Below are positions 1-6,568 of a DNA stretch of 37,009 bases, in pieces; position 1 is the stretch's first letter, and each line of letters starts with the position of its first letter. The stretch lies in assembly GCA_021372555.1 (NCBI GenBank), contig JAJFUI010000320.1, positions 1 to 37,009 on the forward strand, given 5' to 3'. Below the pieces are notes generated by a model. That model ran no database searches, was not told where the DNA came from, and worked only from the letters and a program-made list of their open reading frames with translations. Source of the stretch: Planctomycetaceae bacterium (lineage in GTDB: Bacteria > Planctomycetota > Planctomycetia > Pirellulales > Thermoguttaceae). Made by a program: the position numbers and the translations under genes.

Positions 1-222
1 CGTTTTTGGGGAAAACTTACAGATCGGCGTGCCGGCACAACGGCGGGGTGTGGCAATTGCCGGCTTAGCGTCAGGCCGCCGACTCTAGAGACGAATCCAA
101 GAATCTATCATCCCCGCCGAGTGGCGTCAAGGATCGCCGCCATTGCATCCAACCACCAACACTGGGCATATTTCGCTAGGCATTCAGCTGCTTTTATGGC
201 CAAACGGGACTGGAGGCCGCCA

Positions 223-438
223 ATGCCGACTAATCGGCACCACCGAGCTCGATGGGTGTTTTGCGCTCTGACAGTCGCGATCACGGCCGCTATTATCGCC
301 GCCATTGGCCGTTTCATATTGATCCCCGTAGCACCTGCAATCGGCCCGATCGCATGCTGGCGACCGGGTGATACCGTTTCGACGGAACGGATCCACGTTT
401 CACCGACTGTTCGGCCTACCGGGCCAATCGTTCGGTGA
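223..438 (+). CDS. Possible small single-span membrane protein (71 aa)
   Basis: I do not recognise this protein. The chosen ATG at 223 is preceded by a good Shine-Dalgarno GGAGG (212-216) with a 6-nt spacer. The product starts with a basic stretch (residues 4-9, NRHHRAR-like), followed by one hydrophobic segment (about residues 11-34, VFCALTVAITAAIIAAIGRF) and a short polar tail, which fits an N-in single-span topology. It lies upstream of a hairpin repeat and a broken doxX gene, and the last codons run into that repetitive stretch, so it may itself be a truncated end. With no homology to point to, it could also be a chance open frame in GC-rich DNA. Confidence 0.3.
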   Translation: MPTNRHHRARWVFCALTVAITAAIIAAIGRFILIPVAPAIGPIACWRPGDTVSTERIHVSPTVRPTGPIVR

Positions 439-445
439 AGGGGTT

Positions 446-531
446 GGCCCGTTGGGCCGACAACTCGGTCCTACGGCGTCACTATCCCCAGGGCGTTGCC
501 CTGGGCTGGGTGAATAACGCCCCGTTGGGGC
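446..531. repeat. Cluster of three short hairpins, each with a GTT loop
   Basis: Three inverted repeats follow one another: GGCCC-GTT-GGGCC (446-458), CCCAGGGC-GTT-GCCCTGGG (487-505) and GCCCC-GTT-GGGGC (519-531). The sequence between and around them has no convincing coding potential. From memory, similar text recurs as a dispersed element in Pirellulales genomes; within this window the same stem-GTT-stem design appears again at 30878-30898. The cluster sits exactly where the homology of the downstream DoxX remnant begins, suggesting a link with the break in that gene. Confidence 0.6.
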
Positions 532-742
532 AGCCGGAGCATCGCCAAGAACGTTTGCCGCGCCCGCCGCGTTGCTTTTCCACAACTTTTGGGTGTACAA
601 TCCCGCCGACCCGCAGAGAACGCTCCAGATGGCCAATTTCATGAAGAACTTCGGCATCGTCGGCGGGCAACTGATGGTGGTCGTCTTTGGACCGGGTCGC
701 TGGAGCTTCGATGCCGCGCGGGCGAAACACCCAACACCATGA
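518..742 (+). pseudogene. 3' remnant of a DoxX-family membrane protein gene
   Basis: The frame read from 518 has a stop (TAA, 515-517) just upstream and no proper start, yet its last ~55 codons look like the C-terminal end of the DoxX family. A hydrophobic end of a helix is followed by FHNFW, a short loop, MANFMKNFGIVGGQLMV and an FGPGRWSFD ending. Full DoxX proteins are about 130-160 residues with four helices, so about two thirds is missing. The hairpin repeat at 446-531 abuts the break. The stop codon TGA (740-742) overlaps the ATG (739-741) of the next gene as ATGA, so the pair was probably a translationally coupled operon before truncation. A short protein starting at the ATG at 629 is conceivable but would hold only one helix. 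Confidence 0.6.
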
Positions 743-1323
743 AGCGATTTGCCGCGACCGCGGCACTGTTTGAAGGCGGTCTGGCCGTGCTGGCCATCGC
801 GCTCGGCTGGCTGCTCGGCCAACCGGCCACCGCAGCTTTTCACCTTAATCTGCGCGATACCGTCATCGGTCTAGTCGCCACATTGCCGCCGCTCGTCGCG
901 TTTTGTCTGTGCCTCAAGTGCCCAATTCAGCCGCTGCAGGAAGTTGCCCGGATCGTTGACGAGTTGATCGTGCCGTTGTTTCGCGATTGCAGCATCCTGC
1001 AACTGGCGATCATCTCTGCATTGGCCGGCCTGGGCGAGGAGATGCTGTTTCGCGGAGTGATCCAGACGGCCGTGGCAGCGGAGATTGGCGGCCCGCACGG
1101 ACCCTGGCTGGGTCTCTTGGTGGCCGCAATGCTTTTCGGGCTTCTGCACCCGATGACCCCGACCTACGCGCTACTGGCGACACTAATCGGCGCCTATCTC
1201 GGCTGGCTGTTGATCGCGACCGGCAATCTGCTGGTACCCGTCATAACCCACGCCGTCTACGACTTCCTTGCACTTCTCTATTTCCTAAGATGGCGGGATA
1301 CGTCGGGCGTCGCCGAGCGTTGA
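739..1323 (+). CDS. CPBP-family intramembrane metalloprotease (CAAX/type II, Abi-like)
   Basis: This is a 194-residue integral membrane protein with about five to six hydrophobic segments. It carries the CPBP signature GEEMLFRG (E100, E101, R105), a second conserved region LLHP near residue 130, and a late HAVYDF motif (the His/Asp region of motif 4). Family members are membrane-embedded glutamate/histidine proteases (Rce1-like); some process prenylated or peptide substrates, but many bacterial ones have no known substrate. The frame is open further upstream, but the start at 739 is preferred because it overlaps the stop of the DoxX remnant (ATGA) and because the upstream codons are explained by that remnant in another frame. 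The dehydratase gene follows after 30 nt. The fold assignment is firm; the substrate is unknown. Confidence 0.8.
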   Translation: MKRFAATAALFEGGLAVLAIALGWLLGQPATAAFHLNLRDTVIGLVATLPPLVAFCLCLKCPIQPLQEVARIVDELIVPLFRDCSILQLAIISALAGLGEEMLFRGVIQTAVAAEIGGPHGPWLGLLVAAMLFGLLHPMTPTYALLATLIGAYLGWLLIATGNLLVPVITHAVYDFLALLYFLRWRDTSGVAER

Positions 1324-1353
1324 CTGGCGGTCCCCGGCCGCAATAATTCCGCC

Positions 1354-1731
1354 ATGACAACTGCAAACGACGCATCGCTTGTGGCCAAGCACTGCACGAC
1401 CTGTGAGGGCCAGGGTACCGCCTATTCGCCTTCCGAGGTGGAACGGCAACTAGCGAATCTCTCCGGCTGGCGTCCGACGGCCGACGGCCGCCGGATCCGC
1501 AAGGATTGGCAGGTGAAAGACTTCAAGAGCGGCATCGAGTTCTTCCAACAGGTGGCCGACTTGGCGGAGTCCGAAAATCACCATCCGGACCTCCACCTCG
1601 AAGACTACCGCCACGTCTGGATCGAACTTTGGTCCCACGCCCTCGGCGGTCTCTCGGAAAACGACTTCATCCTCGCCGCCAAGATCGATCATCTCCCGGT
1701 GCAGTTGCGGGTGCAGCACAACGCTCCATGA
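1354..1731 (+). CDS. Pterin-4a-carbinolamine dehydratase (PhhB/PCD family)
   Basis: The 125-residue protein matches the PCD family, which dehydrates 4a-hydroxytetrahydropterin during pterin cofactor recycling and in some bacteria serves molybdopterin or other pterin metabolism. The signature is ENHHPDLHLEDY (residues 69-80) with the paired active-site histidines, followed by the W..HALGGLSENDF stretch and AAKID near the end. The N-terminal extension KHCTTCEG, with two cysteines, resembles that of other bacterial members. No aromatic amino-acid hydroxylase gene is nearby, so the physiological pterin substrate cannot be inferred. No clear Shine-Dalgarno precedes the ATG. It lies 30 nt after the CPBP gene on the same strand and may be co-transcribed with it. 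Confidence 0.9.
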   Translation: MTTANDASLVAKHCTTCEGQGTAYSPSEVERQLANLSGWRPTADGRRIRKDWQVKDFKSGIEFFQQVADLAESENHHPDLHLEDYRHVWIELWSHALGGLSENDFILAAKIDHLPVQLRVQHNAP

Positions 1732-2029
1732 GTACGACGTGCGGCGCGGCCGTTTATGCTTGGTGGCCGCGACCGGTTGTTCGTCGTGCCGATTTCAGGC
1801 GGTGATCGCTAAAAATGGGATCGCGCCGATTTGTGGCGCGGCGGTCGCTGCACTTGCAGGCGGGACGCCTGCCCCACGACGCGGGACGCCTGCAGCACAA
1901 AACCGTTGGCCAAGCGTTTTTCAGATGGAACAGCCATAACCGGCTACTGGGCCACGCTTCGCGGGCGGCTTCACGCGGGCATGCGCGGTTGGTAGAATTG
2001 GCATCGTCATTCCTGCCCATCTCACCGCC
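1732..2029. other. Gene-free stretch with a small dispersed-type repeat
   Basis: This stretch separates the dehydratase from the metallophosphoesterase. I see no convincing gene. It contains a perfect 7-bp hairpin GCAGGCG-GGA-CGCCTGC (1856-1872) and a second copy of the core GCGGGACGCCTGC (1881-1893), i.e. a short direct repeat of a palindromic unit. This kind of unit is, from memory, scattered through planctomycete genomes. No strong promoter match was seen ahead of 2030. Confidence 0.5.
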
Positions 2030-2944
2030 ATGCCGATCCATCTGCCGCCGATCAATCGTCGCGGTTTCCTCGCTGGCACTTTTGCCGCGGGGGCCGGAGT
2101 CCTCCTGGGGCGGTTCGCGCAAGCCGAGCAGCGGGACGTCGACGCGAACTCGTTCCTGCTAATGGCCGACACGCATGTCGGCAGCCGTCGCGACCTCGTT
2201 CACGGAGGCATTCAGCCGGCAAAGAACCTTCAACAGGCCATCGCCGAGACAATCGCTCGGACATTGAAGCCAGCCGGGGCCATCGTCGCGGGTGACTGCT
2301 CGTTCCGGCAAGGCGACGCGGGCGATTATGTACTGCTGCGGGAACTGGTGCGACCGCTGCGAGAAGCCGGATCGCCGATTCACCTGGCAATGGGAAACCA
2401 CGATCACCGTGAGAATCTGCTCGCGGCGTTTCCTGAGGCACACACGGCCGCCGAAATAGCCAAGCAGGCGCCTGACAAGTGCATTTCCGTGCTTGAAACG
2501 CCGTACGCCAACTGGTTCCTGTTGGATTCGTGGCAACGACCGGGAGTCACTCCCGGCACGTTGGGCGAACGGCAGTTGGCCTGGCTCGCCAAGGCCCTCG
2601 ACGCGCGGCGAGGAAAGCCGGCGATTGTCCTCGCTCACCACAATCCCGACGTGCGACAAAGCATTCAGGGACTGACCGACACGCGAGCGTTTCTGGACGT
2701 GTTGATGCCGCGGCGGCACGTAAAGGCATACATCCACGGCCACACCCACGGCTGGAACTTGGGTCAGCAGGCGGGCTTCCATGTGGTGAATCTGCCCACT
2801 CTGGTCTGGACGTTCGACAAGGCCCAGCTACGCGGGTATGTCGGCGCACAGCTACATCGCAGCGGCGTCACACTGACGCTACACTCGCTCGATCACAAGC
2901 ACCCCAAGCATGGGCAGAAGATCGAACTCGCCTGGCGGACCTAG
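2030..2944 (+). CDS. Tat-exported calcineurin-like metallophosphoesterase
   Basis: The 304-residue protein opens with a twin-arginine signal (NRRGFLAG, residues 9-16), a hydrophobic stretch and an Ala-rich cleavage region near residue 32 (AQAEQ). It is therefore predicted to fold in the cytoplasm with its metals and be exported by the Tat system. All metallophosphoesterase blocks are visible: DTH (D47, H49), GDC (D89), GNHD (N123, H124), AHH (H203/H204) and GHTH (H238, H240), which together form the di-metal site. Such enzymes hydrolyse phosphomono- or diesters; the substrate here is not evident. It stands alone, converging on the methyltransferase gene 103 nt downstream. The start is set by the position of the twin-arginine motif. 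Confidence 0.88.
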   Translation: MPIHLPPINRRGFLAGTFAAGAGVLLGRFAQAEQRDVDANSFLLMADTHVGSRRDLVHGGIQPAKNLQQAIAETIARTLKPAGAIVAGDCSFRQGDAGDYVLLRELVRPLREAGSPIHLAMGNHDHRENLLAAFPEAHTAAEIAKQAPDKCISVLETPYANWFLLDSWQRPGVTPGTLGERQLAWLAKALDARRGKPAIVLAHHNPDVRQSIQGLTDTRAFLDVLMPRRHVKAYIHGHTHGWNLGQQAGFHVVNLPTLVWTFDKAQLRGYVGAQLHRSGVTLTLHSLDHKHPKHGQKIELAWRT

Positions 2945-3047
2945 AGCCAACCGGGGACTGGTCCATTTTTCGGCGAGAGTCGTGTTTTGCGGCGAGAACG
3001 TCGATCGAAACGATGGACCGGTCGGATCACCGCGGCGAATCCCACGC

Positions 3048-3677
3048 TTAGACGCCTACCAAGGGGCGCCGCATGAAGCACGACCAAGCGGGGTGGTTTT
3101 GGCTCGGATTCGAGGTTTCGAGCCGGATCGGCCGCAGATGAACGAACTCGAAGAGCCGCCCCAACTCGTTGCGAATTTCATCGTCGCTGACTTGCGGCGG
3201 TCCGTTCTCGATCGGCTCGCTAGGTGCGGCGGCCAGGCAGAGGTAATAGGAACCCGGCCGCGTGACACGCCAAAGCATGTCCAGGTATTTCTCCAGTTTC
3301 TTCTCGCGAGCGGAGTGATAGAGGCCGGCGTCGTAGACGAAGTCGAATTGGCCGGCCGATTGGGCGAACACAAACGCGTCTTCGAGGACGAAGCGAAGAA
3401 CGGCGTCTTGCTGCTCGGCGCGAAGCCTCGCCCGCTCGATGGCGATGGCTGACGAGTCGACGGCGGTGACTTCATATCGGCGTCGAGCCAGCCAGACAGC
3501 GTCGGCGCCGGTACCGCAGCCCACTTCCAGAACAGTTTCCGGCCGCAACCGATACTCCTCGAATACACGGATCAACTCGGTGTGGGGCTTGTTGGCGTCC
3601 CAAACGGGCGTTCCGGCGCGGTAGTCCGCGTCGAGATCATCGGGACCAAACTGAAACGGTTGCGGCTCTTGGCTCAT
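3048..3677 (-). CDS. Class I SAM-dependent methyltransferase (TPMT-like small-molecule type)
   Basis: This is a 209-residue Rossmann-fold methyltransferase. Motif I is VLEVGCGTGAD (residues 49-59) and motif II follows as VTAVDSSAIAIERAR. The N-terminal stretch with PVWDANKPH resembles thiopurine methyltransferase/tellurite-resistance-type enzymes that methylate small molecules, including chalcogen compounds. The acceptor cannot be told from sequence. The frame is open further upstream, but the ATG at 3677 is preferred because it is preceded by AGGAA with a 7-nt spacer and because the residues added by the longer form look like random basic text. The transglutaminase-like gene lies upstream on the same strand with a gap of about 110 nt, so a shared transcript is possible. 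Confidence 0.82.
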   Translation of the reverse strand: MSQEPQPFQFGPDDLDADYRAGTPVWDANKPHTELIRVFEEYRLRPETVLEVGCGTGADAVWLARRRYEVTAVDSSAIAIERARLRAEQQDAVLRFVLEDAFVFAQSAGQFDFVYDAGLYHSAREKKLEKYLDMLWRVTRPGSYYLCLAAAPSEPIENGPPQVSDDEIRNELGRLFEFVHLRPIRLETSNPSQNHPAWSCFMRRPLVGV

Positions 3678-3787
3678 AGCGGGATTCCTGAAACGTGCGG
3701 AATCCTTTAGTTTGCGGCTTCGCGCCGCGCTTGGCAAGTGGCCCTCAGCGAAAGTGGACGCAGCCGGCGAATTCGTCCGCAAATCGG

Positions 3788-4744
3788 CTAGTTTGGTTTG
3801 GCGATTGCGGCGCGGGTGGCGCGCACTTCGGGCCGCACGTTTCCGCTGATCAGCATGTCGAAGTCCAGATAGCGTTGCCGTTCCTTCTTGATTGGCGAGT
3901 AGATGTTGTCCCCCTTCTGCCAGATGGGACGCAAGTCACTGATGCCGCCGAACTCGCGTGCGCCGGCCGACTGGCAGGGGAACCAGTGCCCTTCACCTTT
4001 GTCATCGACGAGATAAAACTCCGCATAGCAGTGGCCTGGCACCCAAACGCTTCGGGCCGGAATGTCCGCCGCTCGGCAGATGGCGATGAACAGTGAGCTA
4101 ATCTCCTCGCAATCGCCGGTGCCGTCGCGGAGTGCCGCCAACGCTCCCTTCAGCTTGCCGGGCTTGTACTTCACTTTCTCACGAACCCAGTCGTAGATCG
4201 CCTCGACGTGGTTCCACGGCTTTGCCTTGTACACGCCGATCGTCTTGGCCAACTCGCGAATTCGCGGGTCGTGGCTCTCAATCTTTGGGCTCTGCGTCAG
4301 GTAGGGCCGCACGTCGCGAGGCAGTTTCTTTACATCCGGCAACTCGTAGATGTCCGTTTTGTCCGGCGGCAACACGGCGCTTCGGCGGATTTCGAACGTG
4401 ACCAGCGCCTTCGCCTCGCGCCCGGCCGTCAACTGGCCGAGCTTAACGTTCATCACCTTCAGGCCGTGCTCCATCTGCGTGTAGCGAATCTTGATCTCTG
4501 GCGAGACCTCCTCTTTGACCACGTTGACTTCCTGCTCGGGCCAGTCCATCGGGACGGAGATGTAGCCGTTGCCGCCGCGGCAGGCGGCGCTTGCGGCCTT
4601 GACCAGCACGCCGATCTGCCACTGCGTGACCTCGGACTTGCCGACCTTCGGTCCGCCAGTTTCGCCCTGCTTGAATTGGGCCGTGGCGTTGGGTAGTCCG
4701 CTCAAAGCGACGATGGCAGCAAGTAGGACGACGTGTGTTTTCAT
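3788..4744 (-). CDS. Secreted transglutaminase-like (papain-fold) protein
   Basis: The 318-residue protein begins with a Sec signal peptide (MKTHVVLLAAIVALSGLPNATA, cleavage near residue 22) and a well-placed GGAGA ribosome site. Residues about 30-160 are probably a beta-rich N-domain. The transglutaminase core follows: GDCEEIS with the candidate nucleophile C212, then VPGHCYAEFYL with H238. The usual third residue, an Asp after a Trp (W..VD), is not present; the sequence there is HWFPCQSA. The protein could be a peptide-modifying enzyme, a peptidase or a structural relative acting outside the cytoplasmic membrane. No partner gene explains its role. Confidence 0.78.
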   Translation of the reverse strand: MKTHVVLLAAIVALSGLPNATAQFKQGETGGPKVGKSEVTQWQIGVLVKAASAACRGGNGYISVPMDWPEQEVNVVKEEVSPEIKIRYTQMEHGLKVMNVKLGQLTAGREAKALVTFEIRRSAVLPPDKTDIYELPDVKKLPRDVRPYLTQSPKIESHDPRIRELAKTIGVYKAKPWNHVEAIYDWVREKVKYKPGKLKGALAALRDGTGDCEEISSLFIAICRAADIPARSVWVPGHCYAEFYLVDDKGEGHWFPCQSAGAREFGGISDLRPIWQKGDNIYSPIKKERQRYLDFDMLISGNVRPEVRATRAAIAKPN

Positions 4745-4838
4745 GCTTTTCTCCGAGGGACGGAGCAGGCTGGCCGGAGCGATTTGGGACGATGCCCGGT
4801 AATACTCGGCTCATGCCTGCGCTGTCTGGGCCAAGGTA

Positions 4839-4873
4839 GCGTGAAGCCAACGGTGCAACCGTTACATTCACGC
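4839..4873. repeat. Imperfect inverted repeat upstream of the transglutaminase gene
   Basis: Outer arms GCGTGAA (4839-4845) and TTCACGC (4867-4873) and inner arms AACGGT (4849-4854) and ACCGTT (4858-4863) pair around a GCA loop, with a symmetric 3x3 internal loop. It lies about 95 nt upstream of the start at 4744. It could be an operator or a leader hairpin. It has no T-run on either strand, so a classical terminator is unlikely. Confidence 0.5.
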
Positions 4874-5006
4874 GAGGGTTGCCCAACGAAACCTCTTTAC
4901 CATTCTAAGTTACGGCGTGGGCGAAAGCGCTAAAGAGAAGCGACGCCCCCCCTCGATAGGGCCGGTAGGCGTATCGCTAGCGCGTATTTCAGCTGCCAAG
5001 AAACAA

Positions 5007-5054
5007 CATCGCGAGGAATCGCGCGGCCTCAGGGCCGACAAATTCCTCGCGATG
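5007..5054 (-). terminator. Long hairpin downstream of isocitrate dehydrogenase, possible terminator
   Basis: A perfect 13-bp stem CATCGCGAGGAAT (5007-5019)/ATTCCTCGCGATG (5042-5054) encloses a second stem CGGCC-TCAG-GGCCG (5024-5037). On the minus strand it follows the isocitrate dehydrogenase stop by about 130 nt and is followed by a moderately T-rich GTTGTTTCTT. This fits a weak intrinsic terminator. On the plus strand the flank GGTTGGTTATT is also T-rich, so it may work in both directions or be a dispersed palindrome. Confidence 0.5.
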
Positions 5055-5183
5055 GTTGGTTATTGATGTTTGCTTGGATGTTGAGCCGGTGAGTCAACCT
5101 GCTTGGTCTATTTTTTGGCCTTCCGTTGGTCGGCCTTGGTTCATTGGCCACGCAAAGGTCAATAATTCGACGTATGGGCCGTC

Positions 5184-6278
5184 TTAGAGCTTCTTGCAGA
5201 TCGCCTCGGCCATTTCGCGGGTGCCGACCGCCGTCGGATCGTCACGGTTGGGCTTCATGTCGTAGGTGACGTCCTTCCCTTCCGCAATGACCGCGGCCAC
5301 GGCCTTTTCCAAGCGGTTGGCGGCGTCCTCTTCTTTCAAGTGACGCAGCATCAGCATGGCAGAGAGGATCAGCGCGGTCGGATTGACCTTGTTTTTGCCC
5401 TTGTACTTTGGCGCGCTGCCGTGGGTGGCTTCGAACACCGCGCCGTTGGGGCCGATGTTCGCGCCCGGCGCCACGCCGAGTCCTCCGACGAGGCCGGCGG
5501 CCAGGTCGCTGAGGATGTCGCCGTAGAGGTTGGGCAGCACGATCACGTCATACAGTTCGGGCTTTTGCACCAACTGCATGCACATGTTGTCGACGATGCG
5601 ATCCTCGAAGGCGATGTCGGAGTATTCCTCGGCGATCCTTCGCGCGGTGGCCAGCCAGAGGCCGTCGCTGTGCTTCATGATGTTTGCCTTGTGGACGACC
5701 GTGACTTTCTTTCGGCCGTTGAGTCGGGCATAGTCGAAGCCCCAGCGGATGATTCGCTCGGAGCCGGAGACGCTGATCGGCTTGATCGAGACGCCGGTTT
5801 CGGTGCGGCCGGACTTGATCTGCCGCTGCGGGGAGATCTTGTTGAGGTAGTCGATCAATTCGGCCGTGGCGGGCTGGCCGGCCTCGAACTCGATGCCGGC
5901 GTAGAGGTCTTCGGTGTTTTCGCGGACAATCACAAGGTCAACCGGCACGTCGCTAAAGAACGTGCGGACCCCCGCGTACTGTTTGCAGGGGCGGAGGCAG
6001 ACGAACAGCCCCAGCGCTTGGCGGAGGTGGACGTTCAGGCTGCGGAAGCCGGTTCCGACCGGCGTTGTGATCGGGGCCTTCAGGGCGCACCGCGTACGGC
6101 GGACGCTCTCCATCGTGGCCTCGGGCAGGGGCGTGCCGCAGCGTTCCATCACTTCGACGCCGGCCTCTTGCACATCCCAATTGATCTTCACCCCGGTAGC
6201 GTCCACACAGCGTCGCGCGGCCGCCGCCAACTCGGGTCCTACTCCGTCGCCAGTAATCAACGTAACGTCGTGAGCCAT
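5184..6278 (-). CDS. icd: NAD-type isocitrate dehydrogenase (decarboxylating)
   Basis: The 364-residue protein belongs to the isocitrate/isopropylmalate dehydrogenase family. It oxidatively decarboxylates isocitrate to 2-oxoglutarate in the TCA cycle. Visible motifs are ITGDGVGPE at the N-terminus, the substrate-binding SLNVHLRQ region, [12 protein letters not shown] with the catalytic Tyr, VHKANIMK with the catalytic Lys, the metal-binding Asp region [17 protein letters not shown], and [20 protein letters not shown] near the cofactor site. The short length and motif style fit the homodimeric/NAD-dependent subgroup rather than the ~420-residue NADP enzyme, though isopropylmalate or homoisocitrate dehydrogenase cannot be excluded. 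The start at 6278 is chosen because GGAAG precedes it with an 8-nt spacer; an in-frame ATG five codons upstream overlaps that ribosome site. Confidence 0.87.
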   Translation of the reverse strand: MAHDVTLITGDGVGPELAAAARRCVDATGVKINWDVQEAGVEVMERCGTPLPEATMESVRRTRCALKAPITTPVGTGFRSLNVHLRQALGLFVCLRPCKQYAGVRTFFSDVPVDLVIVRENTEDLYAGIEFEAGQPATAELIDYLNKISPQRQIKSGRTETGVSIKPISVSGSERIIRWGFDYARLNGRKKVTVVHKANIMKHSDGLWLATARRIAEEYSDIAFEDRIVDNMCMQLVQKPELYDVIVLPNLYGDILSDLAAGLVGGLGVAPGANIGPNGAVFEATHGSAPKYKGKNKVNPTALILSAMLMLRHLKEEDAANRLEKAVAAVIAEGKDVTYDMKPNRDDPTAVGTREMAEAICKKL

Positions 6279-6432
6279 GAGAATCGCTTCCACGGGTCCA
6301 GGGGGGCAAAATCGTAGTGTCGCGGGGCAGATGTCCGAGGCGATTTACGACGACGGATCCGGCCCTGCACACGTAACTGCCCAAACAGTAACAGACCGGC
6401 CATCGGGGGTCAACCGCATGCTTGTGGGAGGC

Positions 6433-6461
6433 TTGTCATCACCCGTTTGGTCGGCTATAAT
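6433..6461 (+). promoter_or_regulatory. Near-consensus sigma-70 promoter for the sigma-4-like gene
   Basis: The -35 box is TTGTCA (6433-6438, one mismatch to TTGACA) and the -10 box is a perfect TATAAT (6456-6461), separated by exactly 17 nt. Transcription would begin near 6468, giving a leader of about 100 nt before the ATG at 6569. The leader holds a small hairpin GAAGGG (6496-6501)/CCCTTC (6510-6515). This is the best promoter match seen in the window. Confidence 0.75.
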
Positions 6462-6568
6462 GCGGCCGGCGAGTACCGACAACAGCGTGACCATTGAAGG
6501 GGGCTTTCGCCCTTCCGGCGGGCCAACATCAGGAGACGTGACTGCTTCTAGCGCAAAGGGTTATCGGG

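Larger units (their letters stand above)
4745..5183. other. Intergenic region with two hairpins
   Basis: This 439-nt stretch between isocitrate dehydrogenase and the transglutaminase-like gene, both on the minus strand, holds no gene I can support. It carries two structured elements, listed separately: an imperfect hairpin at 4839-4873 and a long hairpin at 5007-5054. On the minus strand a TAGAAT hexamer near 4905-4910 could be a -10 box for the transglutaminase gene, but no matching -35 box was found. Confidence 0.5.

Noticed and set aside
589..738. In-frame extension of the CPBP protease to an upstream ATG at 589
   Set aside because: The extension is charged and repetitive, and the same DNA encodes the DoxX C-terminus in another frame; the ATGA overlap supports the start at 739.
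5340..6317. Plus-strand open frame opposite isocitrate dehydrogenase
   Set aside because: Antisense shadow with no domain; the minus-strand enzyme has all its family motifs.
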